A program made the translations under genes and the position numbers. Below are positions 6,941 to 12,728 of a DNA stretch of 12,728 nt, piece after piece. This DNA comes from JBFXAM01 sp050184295 (GTDB lineage: Bacteria; Planctomycetota; Phycisphaerae; UBA1845; Fen-1342). The DNA lies in contig JBFXAM010000132.1 in the NCBI GenBank assembly GCA_050184295.1, forward strand, positions 1-12,728, given 5' to 3'. How positions within the stretch are numbered: the first letter of the stretch is position 1; every line of letters begins with the position of its first letter. The notes under the pieces were generated by a model. It had not been told where the DNA came from, did no database searches, and saw only the letters and a list, made by a program, of their open reading frames with translations.

Positions 6941-7028
6941 CGACTTCGCCCTTGGAACCGCCGCGCGGACCCGCGCTCGGGGTGCGCGGCATGGCTGTCC
7001 GAAAAACTCCGGCGCGCGTCAGTCCGAA

Positions 7029-7049
7029 CCCGCCGCGCCAAGCGGCGGG
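7029..7049. repeat. GC palindrome, copy 1 of an inverted pair
   Basis: Arms CCCGCCGC and GCGGCGGG form a perfect 8-bp stem around the loop GCCAA. The exact reverse complement of the whole 21-base element occurs at 7577-7597. No T run follows closely on either strand, so it is not a standard terminator. Confidence 0.75.
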
Positions 7050-7121
7050 GCACGTCGTGCGCGAGGCGCGGGGCCCCGGACCGCCACGCGCGCGTGACCC
7101 ACGCGCATCGCCGCACGGAGG

Positions 7122-7151
7122 CGCGCGGGTCTTACGCTTGTAACCCGCGCG
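7122..7151. repeat. 9-bp inverted repeat upstream of tRNA-Leu
   Basis: CGCGCGGGT (7122-7130) and ACCCGCGCG (7143-7151) are perfect complements around a 12-base loop. It lies 30 bases before the tRNA promoter. It could be an operator or a structural element; no T run marks it as a terminator. Confidence 0.5.
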
Positions 7152-7181
7152 GGCCGCCGAAACAAGCGGAATCCGCACCGG

Positions 7182-7210
7182 TTGACCCCCTGCACCGCGC
7201 ACGCGACAAT
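7182..7210 (+). promoter_or_regulatory. Promoter of tRNA-Leu
   Basis: TTGACC (7182-7187, five of six) and GACAAT (7205-7210, four of six) are separated by exactly 17 bases. The transcript would begin near 7217, about 40 bases before the mature tRNA end, leaving a 5' leader for RNase P. Confidence 0.55.
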
Positions 7211-7257
7211 AATGTGCTCGTCGGGCGCTGCGCCCCCGCGGTAGATACCGTACAAAA

Positions 7258-7341
7258 GCCGAAGTGGCGGAACCGGCAGACGCGCGGGTTTCAAAAACCC
7301 GTGACCGCAAGGTCGTGAGGGTTCGAGTCCCTCCTTCGGCA
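7258..7341 (+). tRNA. tRNA-Leu (anticodon CAA)
   Basis: The 84-nt sequence folds as a class II tRNA. The acceptor stem GCCGAAG/CTTCGGC is perfect. The D arm is GCG/CGC with GG in its loop. The anticodon stem CGGGT/ACCCG holds the loop TTCAAAA, with anticodon CAA at 7292-7294, reading UUG. The long variable arm has the stem GACC/GGTC closed by GCAA. The T stem GAGGG/CCCTC holds the loop TTCGAGT, and the discriminator base is A, as leucine tRNAs require. CCA is not encoded: the next bases are GTC, so it must be added by nucleotidyltransferase. No other tRNA is adjacent. Confidence 0.97.
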
Positions 7342-7691
7342 GTCCGTGCGACGCGCAATTTCCTGTGGGACGCACGACATCGGCTGGGCAGCGGTGGCGG
7401 CGCCCCGCGCACCGCCGCGTAACCCGCCGTGCTCCCGCCTCATCCAAGCGGGCGTGTTTGGGAGTCGAGCACGCGGCCGGCGGGACTCGTAGGCGCGCGG
7501 AGCACGGCGTGTGCATCCCGCGTCAGTTGCAACGGGAGCGTCGCTGCGAACCTGGTGCGCCGAGCACGGGCTGCGGCCCGCCGCTTGGCGCGGCGGGTGC
7601 GAACAGAGACGGCGCGCGGGACTCACCCGAGCACACTCGTCGCGCACCGCCGGTCGGTGGCGCATCGCAAAGCCCCCAGGGAAGATCCCGC
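7342..7691. other. Hairpin-rich intergenic region between tRNA-Leu and the dehydrogenase
   Basis: I see no gene in these 350 bp; the dehydrogenase frame is open upstream of its start but encodes low-complexity Arg/Ala/Gly sequence. CGTGCTC (7428-7434) can pair with GAGCACG at 7467-7473, and the same GAGCACG recurs at 7500-7506 and 7562-7568, with GAGCACA at 7629-7635. The palindrome at 7577-7597 also lies here. No clear promoter for the dehydrogenase and no T-rich terminator for the tRNA is visible. Confidence 0.55.
7577..7597. repeat. GC palindrome, copy 2 (inverted relative to 7029-7049)
   Basis: Arms CCCGCCGC and GCGGCGGG surround the loop TTGGC, which is the reverse complement of GCCAA in copy 1. 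The identity covers the 21 bases and does not extend into the flanks. The two copies bracket tRNA-Leu. Confidence 0.75.
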
Positions 7692-8801
7692 ATGAAAGCC
7701 GTCGCCGTCCTGCCCGCGCAGCGCAAACTCACACTCATCGATCATGAAGCGCCGCACATCGACGCGCCGAGCGACGTCAAGGTGCGAATCCTCGACGTCG
7801 GCGTATGCGGAACCGACAAGGAAATTTGCGCTTTCGAATACGGCACACCGCCGCCCGGCTCGCAGGCGCTCGTGATCGGACACGAGGCGCTTGGCGAGGT
7901 GGTCGAGGTGGGCGGCGCCGTGCAGCGCGTGAAACCCGGCGATCTCGTCGTGCCGATGGTCCGTCGCCCGTGCCCACACGCCGAGTGCGTCGCGTGCCGC
8001 GAGGAACGCCAGGATTTCTGCTACACCGGAGACTTCACCGAGCGCGGCATCAAGCAGGCGCACGGGTTCATGACCGAGTTCGTCGTCGACGACGAGCGCT
8101 ACATGAATCCCCTGCCGCGGACGCTGCGCGACGTCGGCGTGCTGGTCGAGCCGCTTACCATCGCGCAGAAGGCGCTGATGCAGGTGTGGGACGTGCAGAA
8201 CCGCCTGCCATGGGCCTGCCCGGTCGAGCCGGGCAAGGCCGGGGGGCACTGTCATAACGCGCTCGTTCTGGGCGCGGGCCCGGTCGGGTTGCTCGGTGCG
8301 CTGTCGCTCGCGTCGGCGGATTTCAGAACGTTTGTGTACTCGCGCGAACCGGCCCCCAATCCGCGCTCGCGAATCGTCGAGCAGTTCGGCGGGACGTACG
8401 TCTCGTCGGAACAGACCTCCGTCGACGAACTCGCGCAGCGGATCGGCAACATCGACGTCGTGTTCGAAGCCGTCGGCGCGTCGAGTCTCGCGTTCGACGT
8501 GATGCGCGTGCTCGGCGTAAACGGCGTGTTCGTGTTCACCGGCGTCCCTGGGCGCAAGGCGCCGATCCACGTCGACACCGACCTGCTGATGCGCAACCTG
8601 GTGCTCAAGAACCAGGTCGTCTTCGGCACCGTGAACGCGGGCCGCAACGCCTTTGACGCCGCCGTCCGTGAGCTCACGCGCTTCACGCAGCGCTGGCCCG
8701 AAGCCGTGAACGCACTGATCACCGGGCGACACGCGGTGGAGGATCACCGGGAGCTGCTGCTCGGCAAGCCGCAGGGCATCAAGAACGTCATTCGATTCTG
8801 A
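7692..8801 (+). CDS. gdh: Glucose/galactose 1-dehydrogenase, medium-chain zinc family
   Basis: This 369-residue protein would oxidise D-glucose or a related aldose to the lactone with NAD(P)+. It matches the archaeal-type glucose dehydrogenases along its whole length. The GroES-like domain has VCGTDKE with zinc ligand C39 and GHEALGEV with H64-E65. A structural-zinc lobe holds C94, C99, C102 and C110, and is followed by TERGIKQAHGFMTEF and VEPLTIAQKAL (E153). The Rossmann domain has GAGPVG at 194-199. The C-terminal segment (VNAGRNAFDAAVREL, ALITGRHAVED) is typical of the glucose-dehydrogenase C domain. R208 after the second strand (YSREPAPNPRSR) would favour NADP, but this is uncertain. I chose the ATG at 7692 because family similarity begins at MKAVAV; a weak GGGAAG precedes it. 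The aquaporin gene follows 164 bp downstream in the same direction. Confidence 0.85.
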   Translation: MKAVAVLPAQRKLTLIDHEAPHIDAPSDVKVRILDVGVCGTDKEICAFEYGTPPPGSQALVIGHEALGEVVEVGGAVQRVKPGDLVVPMVRRPCPHAECVACREERQDFCYTGDFTERGIKQAHGFMTEFVVDDERYMNPLPRTLRDVGVLVEPLTIAQKALMQVWDVQNRLPWACPVEPGKAGGHCHNALVLGAGPVGLLGALSLASADFRTFVYSREPAPNPRSRIVEQFGGTYVSSEQTSVDELAQRIGNIDVVFEAVGASSLAFDVMRVLGVNGVFVFTGVPGRKAPIHVDTDLLMRNLVLKNQVVFGTVNAGRNAFDAAVRELTRFTQRWPEAVNALITGRHAVEDHRELLLGKPQGIKNVIRF

Positions 8802-8965
8802 ACCACGGCGCATCACGGATCCCGTGGCGGGTGCATGGGCATCGCGGCGCTCCCGCGCCTGCGGCGCCATGGATTGGACGACGGTTGCCCCGGGGCCGAA
8901 GTGCCGGCGCTTGAAACACCCGAAGGGTCGGCGGGTCAGGGATGTCCCTCTGTGCGGAGCTCCGG

Positions 8966-9757
8966 ATGCTGCACTGGCCCGAGTATTTCATCGAAGCCGC
9001 CCTGCTGGGCGCGTTCATGGTTGCGGCGTGCGTCGGCGCTACGGTGCTCGAGCATCCCGCGTCGCCGATCCGCCGGCGGCTGCCCGCGGCGTTCGCGCGC
9101 CGTGCGCTCATGGGACTGCTGATGGGCGTGACCGCGGTCGGGCTGATCTACTCGCCGTGGGGCCAACGCAGCGGCGCCCACATGAACCCCGCGACGACGC
9201 TCACGTTCCTCTGGCTTGGTAAAGTGCCGCCGCTCGACGCGACGTTCTATGTCGCCGCGCACCTCGCCGGCGCGGCCGCCGGCGTCGCAACGTCAGCACT
9301 GTTCTTGCGTTCCGCGCTGCGGCACCCCAACGTCAACTATGTGATCACCGCGCCGGGACCACGCGGTTCGGTGGTCGCGTGGATCGCAGAATTCGCGATC
9401 GCCGCGGGAATGATGGGCACGGTGCTCGTTGCCAGCAATGACGAGCGCTGGTCGCCTTACACCGGCCTGCTCGCGGGCGCGCTGGTGGTGTCTTACATCA
9501 CTCTCGAGGCGCCGCTATCGGGCATGAGTCTGAACCCAGCTCGTTCCTTCGGCTCGGCGGCGGCGGCGCGGCACTGGCGCGGACTCGGGATCTACCTCAC
9601 AGCGCCGCTGCTCGGAATGCTGGCGGCGGCGGCGGTCTACGTGCACATTGCCGGCCGATCGCATGTGTTCTGCGCGAAGCTCTGCCACAACCCGCGCGGC
9701 GAGTGCGTGTTTTCCGCGTGCCGCCACGCGGAGCTTGGACATCGGGCGCATCACTGA
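8966..9757 (+). CDS. Aquaporin / major intrinsic protein family channel
   Basis: This 263-residue, six-helix membrane protein carries both hallmark half-helix motifs: SGAHMNPATT (N74-P75-A76) and SGMSLNPARS (N190-P191-A192, with the selectivity-filter R193). Hydrophobic segments lie around residues 9-27, 48-62, 93-113, 135-156, 164-180 and 207-228. It should conduct water or small neutral solutes across the inner membrane. The C-terminal tail after FCAKL has C236, C240, C247 and C252 plus several His, ending GHRAHH. A CAKLxH...CxF tail occurs in a bacterial subgroup of this family. I chose the ATG at 8966 because GGAG lies six bases before it; an ATG at 8942 would add eight residues but has no good ribosome-binding site. 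Its short distance from the sugar dehydrogenase suggests a possible shared transcript, but hairpin CACGG/CCGTG at 8814-8826 lies between. Confidence 0.9.
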   Translation: MLHWPEYFIEAALLGAFMVAACVGATVLEHPASPIRRRLPAAFARRALMGLLMGVTAVGLIYSPWGQRSGAHMNPATTLTFLWLGKVPPLDATFYVAAHLAGAAAGVATSALFLRSALRHPNVNYVITAPGPRGSVVAWIAEFAIAAGMMGTVLVASNDERWSPYTGLLAGALVVSYITLEAPLSGMSLNPARSFGSAAAARHWRGLGIYLTAPLLGMLAAAAVYVHIAGRSHVFCAKLCHNPRGECVFSACRHAELGHRAHH

Positions 9758-10021
9758 CTCTCGATGCCCACCTGCCGCCGTATGCAGTGCGATGCGCAAT
9801 GGACTCGCCGACCGGTCGCCGGCGCCGCAAGACGGCGCGAATACGCCGGAGCGCGGGCGATCGCGAACGGTGCGAAATCCAAACGTCGCGGCTTGATTGA
9901 CCGGCAACGACCTGTGGTATCTCCGCTCGCGACCGCCCGCCCCCCCAAAAAAACGCGACCAATCTGATAGGCCACGCCGCTCCGCTGCGAACGACCTCCT
10001 GACGCAACCACGCCGCCGGCG

Positions 10022-10039
10022 GGGCCGCTTCGGCGGTCC
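10022..10039 (+). promoter_or_regulatory. Leader hairpin with a C-UUCG-G tetraloop
   Basis: GGGCCGC and GCGGTCC form a 7-bp stem (one G-U pair) closed by the loop TTCG. The closing C-G pair makes it the unusually stable cUUCGg tetraloop. It lies 75 bases before the ATG at 10114. No T run follows, so a leader structure is more likely than a terminator. Confidence 0.5.
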
Positions 10040-10048
10040 GGTCCTCGG

Positions 10049-10066
10049 GCGCCGGATGTCCGGCGC
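10049..10066 (+). promoter_or_regulatory. Second leader hairpin before the beta-helix gene
   Basis: GCGCCGGA and TCCGGCGC are perfect complements around TG, folding realistically as a 7-bp stem with the 4-base loop ATGT. It lies ten bases after the UUCG hairpin and about 47 bases before the start codon. Confidence 0.45.
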
Positions 10067-10113
10067 GTTCCGCCGGGCGGCGGTGTTCGGGGCGTCCCAG
10101 ACCGGAGCCACCC

Positions 10114-12216
10114 ATGCGCATGATGATTCGCCGATTCGCCGCCGCTTGTTGCCTGAGCGCTGCCGCCGCTTTCGGCCAGTCGTTCAACATCGACTTCACC
10201 AGCTTGACCGCAGGCGACCCTGGCGCGTTCGGCCCCGCCGAGACCTTTCCCGGAGCCGCGGGACGCGCCGGCGGCTGGAATCTCGTGCTGACGAACCAAG
10301 GCATCCCGCTCGTGAACACGTCCGCCCAGGGCACGAACGTCATCTACACGCGTCAGGGCAATGCCACGATCGCCGCGACGGCCAATCCCGTCCTTACGGG
10401 AGAGCACGAGCGCCTGCTCGAGGACTACCTGCGCGGCGACCCCGGCGTGCCGCTGATTCTCTCGCTCGACAACCTCGAAGCGGGCACTTACGCGGTCTAT
10501 ACCTACGCGTTCGACCCGGGCGGAAACACGCAATCGCTCGTGACCGTCGCGAACTCCAGCAGCCGCGCCGACCAGGCCATCGGCGGCGCGCTCGCGACGC
10601 CGAGCTTTGCGATCGAGCGGACGCACGCGCTGCACATCGTGACGGTCAACCACGGCGGCGGGATTGACATCCTGGTCGAAGCGTCGTCACCCGCGACGCG
10701 GGCGTGCGTCGGTGGGCTCCAACTGGTGAAGCTCAGCGACCGCAGGCTGCGCATCTTCGTCAACGACAACGCATCCGGCGCCGCGCTCGGCACGAGTTGG
10801 AGCGATGCCTTCACGGACCTCGCCGATGCACTCAACGTCGCGCGCCTCGCCGCCGGGCAGAACTGCGAAGTGTGGGTCGCCAACGGGTTCTACAAGCCGA
10901 CCACCGGCCTGCTCCGCACGCGCAGTTTCGACATCCCCAGCCGACTAGTGCTGTACGGCGGCTTTTTCGGGAATGAAACCAGCCTGCTGGAGCGCGACGC
11001 AGCCGGCACGTTCACCTATCTCGACGGCAACATCGGCGCCGCGGCGCCGTGGGACAACGCCTACACCGTCGTGGACGCCTCGAACACCGCCGCGGACACG
11101 ATCATCGACGGCTTCCGCATTCAGAATGGCCGCAACGACGGGCCCGCGCCCGGCGGCAGCGGCGCGGGAATGCTGCTCCAGGACGGGTCGGCAACGGTGC
11201 GCAACTGCACGTTCAGCGGGCACTGGTCGGCGTCGAACGGCGGCGCGGTGTACTCCAGCGGCGGATCGCCGACTTTTGTCGCCTGCGTCTTCGACAGCAA
11301 TCACGCCGCGAACGCCGGCTCCGGCGGCGCGGTGTTTCACGGCGGGACGGGCGTGCTCAGCCTGTACAACTGCCGCTTGCAGAAGAACCTGGGCAACAAC
11401 GGCGCGGCACTGTTCTTCCAGGATTCCGACGGGCAAATCGGCGGATGCCTGTTTGCGGGGAACAACGCGTTCAGCGACGGCGCGGGCGTGTGCGCGGTCG
11501 GCGGCAACAGCGCCGTGACGATCGCCAACTGCACGCTCGTCGGCAACGAGGCGACGCACTTCGCCGGCGGCGCGCGGGCCGCGAACGGCGCCGCGATGTA
11601 TTTGCACAACTCGATTCTCTGGGACAACAGCGGCGCACGCGGCACGCTCGACAACCAGTACTACGCCGACCCCGCCAGCGCCGCGTTTGTCATGTTCACC
11701 ACCGCCGAGGGCGCCGCCGGCGCCAGCGGCGCCGACCCGCTGTTCGTGAATCGCCGGGGCGATGACGGAATCTATGGCACATTCGACGACGACCTTCGCC
11801 TCGCGCCCGGCTCGCCGTGCATCGACGCCGGCATGAACACGCTCGCGCCCTACGACGCCGCCGACATCGACGGCGACGGCGACGTCGCCGAGCGGATTCC
11901 GCTGGATCTCTACGGCGGCCCGCGCTTCCGCGACGACCCGCTGACGGCGGACACCGGCTTCGGCTCGCCGCCTCTGGTCGACCGCGGAGCCCTCGAATTC
12001 GTGCGGACGTACGCGCCCGGCGATATGAACTGCGACGGCGTCGTGAACAACTTCGATATCGACCCGTTCGTCCTCGCGCTGACGAACCCCGCTGCGTATG
12101 AGGCGGCGTTCCCGAATTGTGACATCGCCAGCGGCGACGTGAACGGCGACGAGGCGGTCAACAACTTCGACATCGACGCGTTCGTGACGTGCGTCACCAC
12201 GGGGACGTGCCCGTAG
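10114..12216 (+). CDS. Secreted right-handed beta-helix protein with an extra N-terminal module and dockerin-like tail
   Basis: This 700-residue protein starts at an ATG with GGAG six bases upstream. MRMMIRRFAAACCLSAAAAFGQS is a clear signal peptide. Residues about 24-212 (FNIDFTSLTAGDPGAF, AGRAGGWNLV, RACVGGLQLVKL) form a separate, probably beta-sandwich, module absent from the paralogue. The shared core begins at residue 214 (IFVNDNASGAALGTSW, YGGFFGNETS, IIDGFRIQNGRNDGP). Beta-helix coils of about 20-25 residues follow to about 520, then GDDGIYGTFDDDLRL, SPCIDAG and VDRGALEF. Residues 635-700 hold two calcium-loop repeats (NCDGVVNNFDIDPF, NGDEAVNNFDIDAF) ending CVTTGTCP; the second loop has Glu where Gly is usual. 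It is likely extracellular or surface-bound. No catalytic residues can be assigned, so binding versus polysaccharide cleavage is open. A terminator follows at 12300. Confidence 0.88.
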   Translation: MRMMIRRFAAACCLSAAAAFGQSFNIDFTSLTAGDPGAFGPAETFPGAAGRAGGWNLVLTNQGIPLVNTSAQGTNVIYTRQGNATIAATANPVLTGEHERLLEDYLRGDPGVPLILSLDNLEAGTYAVYTYAFDPGGNTQSLVTVANSSSRADQAIGGALATPSFAIERTHALHIVTVNHGGGIDILVEASSPATRACVGGLQLVKLSDRRLRIFVNDNASGAALGTSWSDAFTDLADALNVARLAAGQNCEVWVANGFYKPTTGLLRTRSFDIPSRLVLYGGFFGNETSLLERDAAGTFTYLDGNIGAAAPWDNAYTVVDASNTAADTIIDGFRIQNGRNDGPAPGGSGAGMLLQDGSATVRNCTFSGHWSASNGGAVYSSGGSPTFVACVFDSNHAANAGSGGAVFHGGTGVLSLYNCRLQKNLGNNGAALFFQDSDGQIGGCLFAGNNAFSDGAGVCAVGGNSAVTIANCTLVGNEATHFAGGARAANGAAMYLHNSILWDNSGARGTLDNQYYADPASAAFVMFTTAEGAAGASGADPLFVNRRGDDGIYGTFDDDLRLAPGSPCIDAGMNTLAPYDAADIDGDGDVAERIPLDLYGGPRFRDDPLTADTGFGSPPLVDRGALEFVRTYAPGDMNCDGVVNNFDIDPFVLALTNPAAYEAAFPNCDIASGDVNGDEAVNNFDIDAFVTCVTTGTCP

Positions 12217-12597
12217 GCATCCCGGGAGCCGCCGGGAACGGCCACGCAGGATTCGCTCACCACGAAGATCGCGATGTGGATGGCAGCCAGCGACACGACG
12301 GGGCGCGCCGTGCTCAGACGCGGCGCGCCCCATCGCAGTTTTGACGGGCGCGGAATTTCAAGCCATCGGCGTGTAGGTGCGCCACAAACGCTCGCTCCCT
12401 GAGGCCATGGAGCCGCCGACCGCCGGGGCGCACCGTGCGATCCCGCCGATTCCGGCGTGCCCGGCAGCCGGCCGCTTCGCAAGCGCGCCGGCGGCGGCCG
12501 CAGCCGCACCGTCCATTATCCGGAGTGCCTGGCAATCCGCGGCTCGTGGGTGGTGCGGCATCGGACGCGCTCGCGAAAACGACTCGAACTCGCGCGC
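12217..12597. other. Non-coding stretch after the second beta-helix gene
   Basis: Apart from the terminator at 12300-12342, I see no gene in these 381 bp. Open frames on either strand are Ala/Arg/Gly-rich and have no ribosome-binding site. One frame opened by a stop at 12400-12402 runs without interruption into the dockerin-like remnant but contains no ATG. Confidence 0.5.
12300..12342 (+). terminator. Intrinsic terminator of the second beta-helix gene
   Basis: GGGGCGCGCCG (12300-12310) and CGGCGCGCCCC (12321-12331) form a perfect 11-bp GC stem around a 10-base loop. TTTT follows at 12339-12342, seven bases after the stem. The stem is the strongest in the window. The short, displaced T run makes it a less than ideal intrinsic terminator. 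Confidence 0.6.
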
Positions 12598-12728
12598 GAC
12601 GGCCCGTGCGAGGCGAACCGCAAGGACGACGCGAACGTATTCGACATCGACCCCTTCCTGCTCACACTCACCCACTCCGACTCCCAGGGCGCAGTCTGTC
12701 CGCGAACACCGGCGAGACGGGGAGCGCC
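12598..12728 (+). pseudogene. Degenerate dockerin-like repeat, remnant or partial gene at the right edge
   Basis: Read in the frame starting at 12598, the sequence gives ANRKDDANVFDIDPFLLTL (12613-12669), which aligns without gaps to MNCDGVVNNFDIDPFVLAL of the protein ending at 12216. A Cys-Pro follows at 12688-12693. The FDIDPF core is intact, but the calcium-loop residues are lost: NCDG reads NRKD. There is no ATG in this frame back to the stop at 12400, and the upstream translation is Arg-rich and unlike a beta-helix. The most likely reading is a decayed third copy of the tail, but an intact gene continuing past the edge with an unusual start cannot be excluded. Confidence 0.5.

Larger units (their letters stand above)
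6941..7257. other. Intergenic region between the first beta-helix gene and tRNA-Leu
   Basis: I see no gene in these 317 bp. They hold two stem-loops (7029-7049 and 7122-7151) and the tRNA promoter (7182-7210). Open frames here on both strands are Arg/Ala/Pro-rich and have no usable ribosome-binding site. The promoter for the leftward beta-helix gene should also lie here, but I could not identify a convincing one. Confidence 0.6.
9758..10113. other. Long leader region before the second beta-helix gene
   Basis: I see no gene in these 356 bp. A weak promoter candidate is TTGACC (9897-9902) with an extended -10 TGGTATCTC (9915-9923). A C7A7 homopolymer pair spans 9940-9953. Two stable hairpins follow at 10022-10039 and 10049-10066. 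Open frames across it lack plausible starts. Confidence 0.5.

Noticed and set aside
7019..7665. Minus-strand open frames across the tRNA containing EGLEPSRP- or RDSNPHD-like peptides
   Set aside because: These peptides are the familiar artefact of translating the antisense strand of a leucine tRNA gene, not proteins.
8814..8826. Hairpin CACGG/CCGTG after the dehydrogenase as a terminator
   Set aside because: The stem is only five base pairs and no T run follows, so I do not list it as a terminator.
7623..8870. A 415-codon minus-strand open frame
   Set aside because: It mirrors the dehydrogenase gene and has no family motifs, while the plus strand encodes a full-length enzyme.
10945..12333. 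A 462-codon minus-strand open frame
   Set aside because: It is the mirror frame of the second beta-helix gene and is dominated by Arg, Ala and Val.
12358..12675. A 105-codon minus-strand open frame near the right edge
   Set aside because: It is Ala-rich, has no ribosome-binding site or recognised domain, and overlaps the dockerin-like remnant on the other strand.

Overview
The window is high-GC bacterial DNA and looks like a planctomycete chromosome (Planctomycetota, probably Phycisphaerae-like). The best clue is the C-terminal tail on two large secreted beta-helix proteins: a pair of dockerin-like calcium-loop repeats of the form NCDGVVNxFDIDxFV, ending in a Cys-x(3-4)-Cys-Pro. This tail is common on exported proteins of that phylum. 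The Tat-exported phosphoesterase and the STAS protein with a YLNSSNIAKLL motif fit the same picture. No phage, transposase, CRISPR array or defence cassette is visible. Taxonomy here is inferred from protein style, not from a marker gene.

Left part (1-4500). On the minus strand at the left edge is the start of a lipoprotein with its own promoter. A short minus-strand group follows: a protein-kinase-fold protein (1032-1826) and then an unrecognised 166-residue protein (455-955). Divergent from the kinase gene is a SpoU/TrmH-family RNA 2'-O-methyltransferase (2010-2765). The 183-bp gap between them carries two back-to-back -10 boxes placed so that both transcripts would be leaderless or nearly so. 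Next comes a Tat-exported calcineurin-like phosphoesterase (2988-4019), convergent with a small STAS-domain protein (4058-4393) that has a well-formed promoter.

Middle and right (4650-12728). Two paralogous secreted right-handed beta-helix proteins point outwards (4652-6940 minus, 10114-12216 plus). They flank a tRNA-Leu(CAA) gene (7258-7341) with its own promoter, a glucose/galactose 1-dehydrogenase of the medium-chain zinc family (7692-8801), and an aquaporin (8966-9757). The intergenic stretches around the tRNA and before the second beta-helix gene are rich in GC hairpins. One 21-nt palindrome occurs twice in opposite orientation on either side of the tRNA. A strong stem-loop with a short T run ends the second beta-helix transcript. 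Beyond it, the last 130 bases encode a third, degenerate copy of the dockerin-like motif, so a third gene of this type may have decayed here or may lie across the edge.

The genes do not form one obvious pathway. The beta-helix proteins are probably cell-surface or extracellular proteins, and the dehydrogenase and aquaporin may be sugar and water/solute functions. The kinase-like and STAS proteins may be regulatory, but no partner genes are in the window.
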